Shown here: one piece after another, positions 1 through 7,964 of the stretch
Numbering within the stretch: position 1 is the first letter of the stretch
Layout of the letters: every line of letters begins with the position of its first letter
Position numbers and translations under genes: made by a program
The notes under the pieces: model-generated
What the model was told of the DNA's origin: nothing
Databases searched by the model: none
Seen by the model: the letters and a program-made list of their open reading frames with translations, nothing else
Assembly (NCBI RefSeq): GCF_030718205.1
Contig: NZ_JAUZQF010000013.1
Coordinates: 1 to 64,000 of the forward strand
DNA length: 64,000 nucleotides
DNA from: Nonomuraea turcica
Lineage (GTDB): Bacteria; Actinomycetota; Actinomycetes; Streptosporangiales; Streptosporangiaceae
Direction of reading: 5' to 3'

Positions 1-283
1 GGACGAAGTTGGGGCCTCCTTGGCCGACGGAGCGGGCTAGTCGGTCGTTGGCTTCCTGGAGTTGTTTGTCCAGGAGGGCGAGGTTGCGGTCGACCTCGGC
101 CTGGGCGGTGGCCGGTATTTGGGGAAGTTTGTCGGCGACGCCTGGGCAGACGATGCTCTGTGCTGCGGCCGTGCCGGCGTGCGCGAACGCCGGGGAGCCC
201 GACAGGGCGAGCGCGATGCTCCCGCCCAGGGAAACGGCCCCCAACCACGGTCTGAATCGTCTTCCCCCCGATGGAATCCGCAT
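1..283 (-). CDS. Exported protein, N-terminal part (runs off left edge)
   Basis: Reads leftward from ATG at 283 with no stop before position 1, so only the first 94 residues are present. A clear Shine-Dalgarno (AAGGAGGGG) lies 5-6 nt upstream of the ATG. The N-terminus is a Sec-type signal peptide: Arg-rich start (MRIPSGGRRFRPW), hydrophobic Ala/Leu/Ser stretch and an AxA-type end (PAFAHA). The mature part has one early Cys and a predicted helical segment rich in Gln, Glu, Leu and Asp around residues 60-90. The family is not assigned. The start resembles exported DUF1996-type proteins of actinomycetes, but that is a recollection only. It is divergent from the CHRD gene. Confidence 0.72.
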   Translation of the reverse strand, partial: MRIPSGGRRFRPWLGAVSLGGSIALALSGSPAFAHAGTAAAQSIVCPGVADKLPQIPATAQAEVDRNLALLDKQLQEANDRLARSVGQGGPNFV

Positions 284-487
284 GCGACCCCTCCTTCTGG
301 TGTCGGGATAGTCCGATCTTCGAGAGGTACGGCGCCGCAAACCGAAGGGTTCATCCGGCCGTGGCCGGGCTCGAATGCGTATTTATCCACATTTCCGGAT
401 TGAACCCAGCGGACGACGCGGGGCGTACCACCCTGCGTCACCTCCGCTATGGGGGCTTCACCTCGTGAGGCCTCGAAAGGGTCGATC

Positions 488-1408
488 ATGACGAAGCGCA
501 TCCTCACCGTCCCCGGCCTCGCGCTCGCCACGGCGTTGATCTCCACTGGGCTGATCAACGCCTCCCTCAGCCCGGCCGCCGCCCAGGCCGAGTCGAGCAC
601 CCCGATGTACTTCGCGGCGAAGCTCTACGGCAAGAACGAAGTGCCCGCGCCGGGCATGAAGGTCGGTGACGGCAACGGCAGTGCGATCGCCGTGTTCCGC
701 ATCCATGGCAACCGCGTCGACTACGCCATCCGCTGGCACAAAGTCGCCCCGCCGACCGGCTTCCATATCCACCGGGGCGACGCCGGCCAGAATGGCGACG
801 TCCGGATCCCGTTCTTCGGCCAGGCGTTGCCCGCCTCGCTCAGCGCGATCAAGGGCACCGTCTACGTCAAGGACCTCGGGCTGCTCAACAGGATCATGCA
901 CAACCCCATGGGCTGGTACGCCAACCTGCACACCGGCGAGTTCCCCGGCGGCGCCGTACGCGCGCAGCTGCACCGGGTCCGGCCGGTGGTCCTCGAGTCC
1001 GTGCTGGCCGTCGGGAATCGCAGCACGCTGACCGCGGTGGCCGACGGCGACCAGGAGGTGCCGGCGCCCGGCATGAAGGTCGGCGACCCGGACGGGCGCG
1101 CCGCCTGGCTCGTCTGGGTGAAGGGCACCAAGGTGCACTTCGCCACCGCCTGGAACCGCGTCGCCGCGCCGACCGCCGCCCACATCCACCGCGCGCCGAA
1201 GGGCAAGAACGGCCCCGTGGCGGTGCCGTTCTTCGCCGCCGAGAAGGGCCTGCCAGCCGGGGTGAACGGCCTGGCCGGCACCGCCACCGCTCCCTCCCAG
1301 GTCGCCTTCCGCATCAAGAACAACCCCAAGAATTGGTACGCCAACCTGCACAACGCCGAGTTCCCCGGCGGTGCGGTCCGCGGCCAGCTCTACAGGGGCG
1401 GCTGGTAG
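488..1408 (+). CDS. Secreted protein with two CHRD domains
   Basis: 306 residues. The chosen ATG at 488 follows GAAAGGG and begins a signal peptide (MTKRILTVPGLALATALIST...) ending in an Ala-rich AAAQA site. The in-frame ATG at 449 has no good ribosome site and would put charged residues ahead of the signal peptide. The mature protein has two copies of the CHRD (chordin) domain, at about residues 37-165 and 175-306. Both carry the family signature of a His-Ile-His-Arg-Gly/Ala stretch and a final NLHTxEFPGGAVRxQL block. CHRD proteins are extracellular with no agreed biochemical role in bacteria. It stands alone between a divergent and a convergent neighbour. Confidence 0.88.
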   Translation: MTKRILTVPGLALATALISTGLINASLSPAAAQAESSTPMYFAAKLYGKNEVPAPGMKVGDGNGSAIAVFRIHGNRVDYAIRWHKVAPPTGFHIHRGDAGQNGDVRIPFFGQALPASLSAIKGTVYVKDLGLLNRIMHNPMGWYANLHTGEFPGGAVRAQLHRVRPVVLESVLAVGNRSTLTAVADGDQEVPAPGMKVGDPDGRAAWLVWVKGTKVHFATAWNRVAAPTAAHIHRAPKGKNGPVAVPFFAAEKGLPAGVNGLAGTATAPSQVAFRIKNNPKNWYANLHNAEFPGGAVRGQLYRGGW

Positions 1409-1444
1409 AGATCTCCCGAACCCGACGCCGAGACGCCTCGCCGG

Positions 1445-2932
1445 TCAGGCCGGCGGGGTGTCGGCACGCGGCGGTTGCTCACCCTCGGCAGGCTCCGGCA
1501 CGGGTTGGGGACGCGCCGGCCGTACGAGCCGGGCCACGAGCATGCCCGCGCTCCTCACGAGCAACGGCACCAGAAGCACCCCGACGAAGATCGGCGAGGC
1601 CATGTACCGGAAGTCCTGCGCCGAGATGTTGGCCAGCACCGCCAGCTGCTGCCCGGCCACCACGGCCGCCACCCCCACCACATACCGGTTGCGCAACACC
1701 ACCGCCCCCAGCGCCACGGCCAGGTACGACAGGTACGCCCACGACGCCCCCCGCCACAACGCCCAGTCGTACTCGGGCTCCAGCGAAGCCGTCAGCCACC
1801 GATCGGCCACCTGGTTCAGCTCCGACGACAGCGGTCGCAGCGTGTAGACCTGGCGTCCGGGAAAGTCCGGCACCTTGGCCGGCCCGACGTAGGTGTCCGC
1901 GGTGGGCCGGCGCGAGAAACGATACGTCGCCCCACCCGTCATCAAGGGATCCTGCACAGGCTTCCAGGCGATCGCCCCTCGGCAGAGGCGCGCGTCGACG
2001 ATCAGCCGCGGCTCGCTGAGCAGCAGTCGTTTCCACAACTCGAGCAGTTCGGTGGTGTGCGCGTCGGCCTGCTGCCAGCTGAAGTCGCCCCGCCAGATCA
2101 GCGGGTTGATCGTGTAACACGTCCCGCCCCACCACCACCGCTCCAGCGGCGCCACCGACGCCATCAACGTCTTGTCCTGCGCGCTGAACAGGTCGGGCCG
2201 GTCCCGGAACGCCACCGCGATGTCCCCGAAGGCCGTGTGGTAGACGTACGTCTTCGACGGGGCGACGATGCCGACCTGGGGGAAGACGAGGTTCGTGAGC
2301 ACGAGCGGAAGCGCCGCCGCGACCGTGCCGGCAAGGAGCAGGCGTACCCGCATGGTCGTGACGACCAGCACGAGCACGACGACGGCCACGCCCACGACGA
2401 GGAAGCCGTTCGCGCGGAACAACCCCAGCGCCAGTATCAGCGCCCCGAGCCCCGCCAGCCCGGGCCAGGTGATCGCGCGCCGGGCCGCGAAGCGCGCGCA
2501 CACCCCCGCGATCGCCACCGCGCAGATCGTGAACGGCACGTCTTTCCACATCGTGACCGCGAATGCCCCCACAGGCGGCGCCAACGGTATGAGCACCGCC
2601 ACCGCCGTGGTGGGCGCACGCGGGGCGCCGAGCGCCTTCAGCGACTGGGCCAGGAAGGTCAGCGCCGCCGCCATGGCCGTGGTCTGCGCGAACGTGACCA
2701 CGCCCAGGTCGCCGGTCGTCCGGAAGCTCAGCCACAGCAGCGCGTCGTAGACCACGGAATGGTCGCTCACCCAGGGGCCGACGACGGTGTGGCTCAGGTA
2801 GAGGACCGAGTCGCGGCTGAACAGGCCGGGGTAGAAGGCCGCCCACCAGCACCCGAGCACCGCCTGGACGGCGAGGAAGGTGGCGAGGGCAGCCCACGGT
2901 TTGGGCTTCTCGACGGTCGTGTCGTTCCCCAT
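1445..2932 (-). CDS. Polytopic membrane protein, GT-C/DUF6020-like
   Basis: 495 residues with about ten hydrophobic helices and a C-terminal Arg/Pro/Glu-rich cytoplasmic tail. After the first helix comes an extracellular-type loop with acidic and aromatic residues (FSRDSVLYLSHTV, then SDHSVVYDALLW). This is reminiscent of the first loop of GT-C lipid-phosphate-sugar glycosyltransferases. I read it as a DUF6020-like membrane glycosyltransferase, which is inference because no catalytic residue is proven. ATG at 2932 has GGAG just upstream. It is the last gene of the leftward arm, 29 nt after the deacetylase gene, which supports a role in surface-glycan assembly. Confidence 0.7.
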   Translation of the reverse strand: MGNDTTVEKPKPWAALATFLAVQAVLGCWWAAFYPGLFSRDSVLYLSHTVVGPWVSDHSVVYDALLWLSFRTTGDLGVVTFAQTTAMAAALTFLAQSLKALGAPRAPTTAVAVLIPLAPPVGAFAVTMWKDVPFTICAVAIAGVCARFAARRAITWPGLAGLGALILALGLFRANGFLVVGVAVVVLVLVVTTMRVRLLLAGTVAAALPLVLTNLVFPQVGIVAPSKTYVYHTAFGDIAVAFRDRPDLFSAQDKTLMASVAPLERWWWGGTCYTINPLIWRGDFSWQQADAHTTELLELWKRLLLSEPRLIVDARLCRGAIAWKPVQDPLMTGGATYRFSRRPTADTYVGPAKVPDFPGRQVYTLRPLSSELNQVADRWLTASLEPEYDWALWRGASWAYLSYLAVALGAVVLRNRYVVGVAAVVAGQQLAVLANISAQDFRYMASPIFVGVLLVPLLVRSAGMLVARLVRPARPQPVPEPAEGEQPPRADTPPA

Positions 2933-2961
2933 GTCTCCGATCCCGAGCTGCCGGAGGGCCC

Positions 2962-3690
2962 CTAGAAGTAGCTCACTCCGGCCTTCGGCCCCTTGCCGCG
3001 CAGCAGCGTCGGCACCGTGACGAGGTGGTAGCCGCGCTTCTTGAGCTCCTTGACGATGCCGGGCATGGCCTTCACGGTCGCCGGGACCGTGTCGTGCATG
3101 AGGATCACGCCGTTGCGCTGGGCCAGCCTGAGTACGGCCGCCTTGATCTTCTTGGCGTCACGCAGTTGCCAGTCGAGCGTCGTGCCCGTCCACATGATCT
3201 GCGCGAGCTCTGCCTGGTCGGCCAGTCCCAGCACCCGCTCGTCCGTGTGCCCGTACGGCGGGCGGAACATCACCGGCGACCGCCCCGTGGCCTCCTGGAT
3301 GATCTCCTGGGTGCTCGCGAGCTCCGCGACGATCTCGTCGTCGAGGAGCGTCGGCAGCGAGGGATGCGAGTAGCTGTGGTTGCCGATCGCGTGCCCCTGC
3401 GCCACCACCTGTGCGGCGATCTTCGGACGCGCCTCCACCTGTTTGCCGACCAGGAAGAAGGTCGCCTTCGCCCCCGCCTGCTTCAACGTCTTGAGCAGGG
3501 CGGGCGTGGTCTCTCCCGGACCGTCGTCGAACGTCAGCGCCAGGCACTTCACCCGGGAGCAGTCGATCTGCGCGTGGGCAGCGGCAGGCGCGGAGGTCAG
3601 GGCCAGCGAGGCTGCGAGTAAGGCGTGAATCACCACAAACGACAGCCTAGGCCAACGCCGTCCGCCGTTCTCACGCCCCGAGCCTGGCAT
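2962..3690 (-). CDS. NodB-type polysaccharide deacetylase (CE4), exported
   Basis: 242 residues from ATG at 3690. An N-terminal hydrophobic segment (VVIHALLAASLALTS...AAAHA) is a signal peptide or anchor. All CE4 motifs are visible: motif 1 LTFDDGPG with the metal and base aspartates, motif 2 HSYSHPSL with both metal histidines, motif 3 RPPYG, and a late LMHD. The enzyme should remove N-acetyl groups from peptidoglycan or another amino-sugar polymer outside the membrane. The ATG lies inside the end of the methyltransferase gene (20 nt overlap) and lacks a strong SD. GTG at 3636 or 3633, at the start of the signal peptide, is an alternative. Confidence 0.87.
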   Translation of the reverse strand: MPGSGRENGGRRWPRLSFVVIHALLAASLALTSAPAAAHAQIDCSRVKCLALTFDDGPGETTPALLKTLKQAGAKATFFLVGKQVEARPKIAAQVVAQGHAIGNHSYSHPSLPTLLDDEIVAELASTQEIIQEATGRSPVMFRPPYGHTDERVLGLADQAELAQIMWTGTTLDWQLRDAKKIKAAVLRLAQRNGVILMHDTVPATVKAMPGIVKELKKRGYHLVTVPTLLRGKGPKAGVSYF

Positions 3691-4369
3691 GCAGGAACAA
3701 GCTCACGCCTTTGAGCGACTTGACCGGCAGGTAGCGCTCGGCCGCGACGATCGCCGACAGGCCCGCATTGACCACGGCGGGCATCTTCCGCAGGTCGCTG
3801 CCCCGGGAGCGGCGGCGGTGCCGGACCACGAGGGGCCGCAGGAGAACGTTCCAGCTCCAGACCCGCTGAACCTGGAGTCCCGCCTTTTCGACGACGCCGG
3901 TCAGGGAGTCGCGGTGATATCTGCGGACGTGGCCCACGGCGTGGTCGTGGGCCGACCACAGCGCCATGTCGCACGGCACCGCGATCAACGCGTGCCCGCC
4001 CGGCGCCAACACCCTGGCGATCTCCTCGGTGACCAGGTGGTCCTCGCGAATGTGCTCGAGCACGTCGAACGCGGTCACCAGATCCATGCTGTCCCGTTCG
4101 AACGGCAGCGCCCGCGCGTCCGCCCACACGGCCTTGACGCCACGCTGCCTGGCGAGCTCGACGGCCGTCTCGCTGCTGTCCGTCGCGGTCGCGTCCCAGC
4201 CCGCCTCGGTCAGCACCCTGGTGTTCCCGCCGCCGGCGGCGCCGATGTCCAGCGCCCGCCCGGGACGGCCGAGCCCACGCAGCTCTCGGCGGAGGATGGC
4301 CCGGCGCTCGCGGTACCACCAGTGGTGGTTCTCCAGCGCGATCAGGCGGCGGATCTCTGTGGCTTCCAT
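3671..4369 (-). CDS. Class I SAM-dependent methyltransferase
   Basis: 232 residues from ATG at 4369, which is 8 nt after the GT2-GtrA stop. The Rossmann motif I is intact (ALDIGAAGGGNTRVL). It is followed by an acidic motif II region (ATATDSSETAVELARQ), an FDVLEHI motif IV and an LAPGGHALIAVPC motif V, as in the Methyltransf_11/UbiE-like group. The C-terminal third has an HVRRYHRDSL segment typical of glycan-locus methyltransferases. The substrate is unknown. Tight packing between glycosyltransferase and deacetylase genes suggests methylation of a sugar or lipid-linked intermediate. Confidence 0.85.
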   Translation of the reverse strand: MEATEIRRLIALENHHWWYRERRAILRRELRGLGRPGRALDIGAAGGGNTRVLTEAGWDATATDSSETAVELARQRGVKAVWADARALPFERDSMDLVTAFDVLEHIREDHLVTEEIARVLAPGGHALIAVPCDMALWSAHDHAVGHVRRYHRDSLTGVVEKAGLQVQRVWSWNVLLRPLVVRHRRRSRGSDLRKMPAVVNAGLSAIVAAERYLPVKSLKGVSLFLHARLGA

Positions 4370-4377
4370 CGGTGTGT

Positions 4378-5595
4378 TCAACCCCTCGTGCGGGAGAAGA
4401 CCCAGCGGTCCAGCGCGGTGAAGCGGATCACGGTCAGCAGGCAGTACGTGGCCACGACCGCCCCGACCTCGGCCGCTCGCCCGGCCTCCGGCGGTACCGC
4501 CAGCACGGCGGCAGTGGTGAGCGCATAGGTGGTGGCGGAAAGCGCCGTCGCGCGGACATGCATGGTGCTGCGTCGCACCCGGCCGAACGTCCACCGGCGA
4601 TTCGCCTCGGTGTTGACGATTCCCGTGAGCACGAGCGCGGCCAAATTCGCGGTGGCCGGAGACCAGAATGCGCGCAGCGGGAGGTAAATGAGCGTGAACA
4701 GGATGACGGACAACACGCCTATCGCGGCGAATGAGGTGAATCTCGCCAGCGTCACCGCCCGCGGCCGGGCCACGACGGCGTCCGGATGCCGCGGCACGGG
4801 CTCGGACCTGCTCACCCGGACGCCGGCCCGGCCCGTCGACATCGACCACGCCAGCCTGGCCAGCCCCTTCAGGTCGTCGGCCGCGGTCCTGACCACGCGT
4901 ACGCGCGAGTCGATGTCCTCGATCCAGTCGACCGGCACCTCGTGCACCCGCAGCCCGTTGTGCTCGGCCAGCAGGAGCAGCTCGGTGTCGAAGAACCAGC
5001 CGTTGTCCTCGACCTTGTCCATGAGCGGCCGCACCACGTCGGTCCTGGCCGCCTTGAAACCGCACTGGGCATCGCTGAACCCGGCGCCGAAACCGTACCT
5101 GAGCAGGGCGTTGTAGGAACGCGACACCACCTCGCGGCGCAGCGAGCGGCGGGTGCGCGCGCTGTGCGCGAGCCGGGTGCCGATGGCGATCTCAGAGTGT
5201 CCGCTGGCCACCGCCGCGACCAGTGGGAACAGGGCGTCGAGGTCGGTGGACAGGTCGACGTCCATGTACGCGACGATGTCGGCCGGGCTGTCGCGCCAGG
5301 CCGCGCGCAACGCGGCGCCCCGGCCGCGCACGTCGATCCTGCGGGCGTGCACCTGGTCGAACTCCCCGGCCAGCGCGGCGGCGAGCGGCCAGGTGGCGTC
5401 GGTGCTGCCGTTGTCCATGATCGTGATGCGCCACGGCAGCGGGAATCGGTCGTCGAGGAAAGCGGCCAGCGTACGCACGCAGCCGGGCAGGGCACGCTCC
5501 TCGTTGAGCACGGGGATGACGATGTCGACGCTGGCGAGCCGGGCCGCGGTGCCGAGGACGCGGGGGGCCGGCTTCGTGGCGGCACGCGTGTCCAT
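4378..5595 (-). CDS. Fused GT2 glycosyltransferase and GtrA membrane protein
   Basis: 405 residues from ATG at 5595. Residues about 20-255 form a GT2 domain of the dolichyl-phosphate/bactoprenyl-glycosyltransferase type, with VDIVIPVLNEERAL, MDNGSTDAT, DVDLSTDLD and the QCGFKAART segment. Residues about 285-405 form a GtrA domain with four hydrophobic helices and the typical NTEANRRWTFGR and final RWVFSR motifs. Known role of the two families: make undecaprenyl-phosphate-sugar and flip it, to supply sugars to extracytoplasmic GT-C enzymes. The polytopic proteins on either side are plausible users of this donor. Confidence 0.88.
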   Translation of the reverse strand: MDTRAATKPAPRVLGTAARLASVDIVIPVLNEERALPGCVRTLAAFLDDRFPLPWRITIMDNGSTDATWPLAAALAGEFDQVHARRIDVRGRGAALRAAWRDSPADIVAYMDVDLSTDLDALFPLVAAVASGHSEIAIGTRLAHSARTRRSLRREVVSRSYNALLRYGFGAGFSDAQCGFKAARTDVVRPLMDKVEDNGWFFDTELLLLAEHNGLRVHEVPVDWIEDIDSRVRVVRTAADDLKGLARLAWSMSTGRAGVRVSRSEPVPRHPDAVVARPRAVTLARFTSFAAIGVLSVILFTLIYLPLRAFWSPATANLAALVLTGIVNTEANRRWTFGRVRRSTMHVRATALSATTYALTTAAVLAVPPEAGRAAEVGAVVATYCLLTVIRFTALDRWVFSRTRG

Positions 5596-5705
5596 GAATT
5601 CCCTGATCCTTTGCCTGTGGCCGTACGTCCAGGGAAATGTTGCTGGGGATGTCCAACGGGCCGCGCGGGGTTTCCCCTCACCATTCCGCTGAGCGGAGAG
5701 TGACT

Positions 5706-7883
5706 TTACCTTTCGGTGAGTTCGTAAACCGAGATGGACGCGCTGCGGAACCGCATCCGGGCGAATTTCCATAGGTTCGGATTTCGCCCGGTGAAGAGCC
5801 ATTTGACCCCATATTCTCGGGCGAGGCGCCGGACGTTCTCCGCCGTCGGCGCCGCGAACACCGCGTCGTTCGCCGCCAGCCGGGCAGGGTCTGCGAACGG
5901 CACCGACAGGTACGACGTCACGAACAACTGCGTACGTGACTGCGTGCTCTCGGCGTACCCCCAGCCCTCCACGAGCACCCGGCGTTCGGTGAACCCCGAC
6001 ACCCAGTAGTGCCTGCTGTCGCACGGATGCGGCGCGACGGGACGGCAATGCAGGTCGGTGGCCACCACGTCGGCGGGTGAGGAGTGCTCGCGCAACCACC
6101 GGCCGGCCTCCAGCGCGCCGTCGGGGATCAGCCGCTCACGTCCCCCCGGCGCAGGCGTGACGTGCGCGACCACGTAGCGCACGGAGGCCGGAACCGAATA
6201 CCCCGCGAGCAGCGCCACCACCGCCAGCACGGACCCGCACCGCCACACCACCACTGCCGCGACCGCGAGCAGCAGGTACGGCACCACGACCCGCTCCAGC
6301 GCATCCCCAGCCACGTCGAGCTGCGCTGCCACCACGGCGGCGCCCGCCCCGGCCCCTGTCCACGCCACGGCCCGCCAGGACTTGTTCATGGTCGCGCCCG
6401 CGTGGCCCTCCAAATGGAGAGCCAGCGTCCCGCACACGGCCGCGATCGACAGGTAGGGCCGGACGCCTTCCAGGAAATAGAGCTGCGACTCCGACGGATG
6501 TCCCAGCAGCGTGGCCGCGCCGATTCCGGCGACACCAATCCCGAGCAACAACACCATCGGCGGCTCCAGCGCCCGGCGCCCGAGCCCTGCCACCCCACCC
6601 CACACACAACCCAGGCAGAACAGGTGCACGACGGTGAGCACCACCAACGGGCCCAGAGACGCGGAGGCCAGTGCGGGCATCTCGATGCCGGCCACGGTCC
6701 CCCACACCACCCGCATCGTCGCGAACGGCGAGACCGCCATCCCATGAGACCCCCGCCCGAACACCACGAACTGGGCGATGAGCAGGCACACCAACGTGAG
6801 CGCCGCCGCGGCCGCCCACCTGCGCGGCAGCCGCCGCCCCACGACCCACTGCACGGCGACCACGGCCAGCAAGCCCGCCAGCAGCAACGGCAGAAAGGTG
6901 GCCTTCGCCCCGGTCAACGCCAGCAGGAGCACGACCAGCGCCACCCACCCTCGCCGCGACCAGCCGGCGACCAGCAACACCACCACGGGCGCGAACAACA
7001 ACGCCCCGAACGTCTGTGTGGGACTCGCCCAGGCGGTGAACATCGAGCGCGCCGTGAAGGACACGCCATCCTGCAGGACCGGGCTGAGCAGGAAGTACGT
7101 CACTCCGACCGCCGCCGCCCCGGCCCCCCAGCGCCCCCCGAGCCACCGCCCCAGCACCGCCACCAGCACGACCATCGCCGCCATCATCGGCAGCGTGGAC
7201 AACTTGTACACGAGCGTCACCGGCTCGATCCCGGTGACCCAGCTCGTCGCGGCCATGTCGGCATAGACGAACCAGTGGTAACAGAGCCGCTCGCCCAGCA
7301 CGGACGGCAGCGTGGGCGGCAAATGGTGCTTGACCTCGCCGACCAGGGCCAGGTGGTAGGGCATGTCCACGTACGCGCTCGCGATCGGCACCCGGTACAG
7401 GGACAACGTGCTCCACGTGATCAGGTATCCGATCACCCCTGCCAGCACCCATGCACACCACCCGGGCATCCGCTCCGCGACGGCCCGGCCCCGCCAATGC
7501 CGCCGCAGCCCCGGCGCGATCAGGAAGGTGCCGAGCACGGCGACGGGCGGGACCAGCACGAGCAGCGGCATCCCGGCGGCCCTCGCCGGGATGTAGGCCA
7601 AGACCTCTATCGCGTAGCCGAGCGCAAGACCGGCCGCGACGTCCTCGGCCGTCGACCGACCGCCCCTTGTCAGCGCCCGCCAGAGCAGGGTCCCCGGCAA
7701 CGCCACCCCGAGCCCGACGTACGCCGCGAACGCCGCCAGATCGCGGGCCGAGACCCCGCACCACAGGAACACGGCCACCGCACCGGCCGCCACGATCCCC
7801 GCAGGCCACAACCCCGGGCTCAGCCGGCGGCCCGAGGACCGCGCTGGAGCGGCATGTGTGCTCTTGAGCGGCGCGATCGTCAT
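5706..7883 (-). CDS. Large polytopic membrane protein, probable GT-C glycosyltransferase
   Basis: 725 residues from ATG at 7883, with roughly 14-16 hydrophobic helices and a soluble C-terminal domain of about 150 residues. The long extracytoplasmic loop after the fifth helix contains YVDMPYHLALVGEV and LCYHWFVYADM. This acidic/His-rich pattern is common in GT-C mannosyl- and arabinosyl-transferases. No family is named with certainty. The reading frame is open upstream to TTG at 7946 and other starts are possible. The 26 bp duplication just upstream leaves the true start uncertain. It is co-directional with the LuxC-like gene (end 7950) and the GT2-GtrA gene. Confidence 0.72.
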   Translation of the reverse strand: MTIAPLKSTHAAPARSSGRRLSPGLWPAGIVAAGAVAVFLWCGVSARDLAAFAAYVGLGVALPGTLLWRALTRGGRSTAEDVAAGLALGYAIEVLAYIPARAAGMPLLVLVPPVAVLGTFLIAPGLRRHWRGRAVAERMPGWCAWVLAGVIGYLITWSTLSLYRVPIASAYVDMPYHLALVGEVKHHLPPTLPSVLGERLCYHWFVYADMAATSWVTGIEPVTLVYKLSTLPMMAAMVVLVAVLGRWLGGRWGAGAAAVGVTYFLLSPVLQDGVSFTARSMFTAWASPTQTFGALLFAPVVVLLVAGWSRRGWVALVVLLLALTGAKATFLPLLLAGLLAVVAVQWVVGRRLPRRWAAAAALTLVCLLIAQFVVFGRGSHGMAVSPFATMRVVWGTVAGIEMPALASASLGPLVVLTVVHLFCLGCVWGGVAGLGRRALEPPMVLLLGIGVAGIGAATLLGHPSESQLYFLEGVRPYLSIAAVCGTLALHLEGHAGATMNKSWRAVAWTGAGAGAAVVAAQLDVAGDALERVVVPYLLLAVAAVVVWRCGSVLAVVALLAGYSVPASVRYVVAHVTPAPGGRERLIPDGALEAGRWLREHSSPADVVATDLHCRPVAPHPCDSRHYWVSGFTERRVLVEGWGYAESTQSRTQLFVTSYLSVPFADPARLAANDAVFAAPTAENVRRLAREYGVKWLFTGRNPNLWKFARMRFRSASISVYELTER

Positions 7884-7912
7884 GAAACCGAGGACCACCG
7901 GCACAGCACCGC

Positions 7913-7964
7913 GCGAACCATCGTCATCGGACCACCGTGCGAACAATCGTCATCGGACCACCGT
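7913..7964. repeat. 26 bp tandem duplication over the luxC-like gene end
   Basis: Two adjacent 26 bp units (7913-7938 and 7939-7964) differ by one base. The right unit contains the last codons and TGA of the LuxC-like gene. The left unit repeats them in the non-coding gap or the extreme 5' end of the membrane-protein frame. It looks like a slippage duplication of a gene terminus. Confidence 0.85.
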
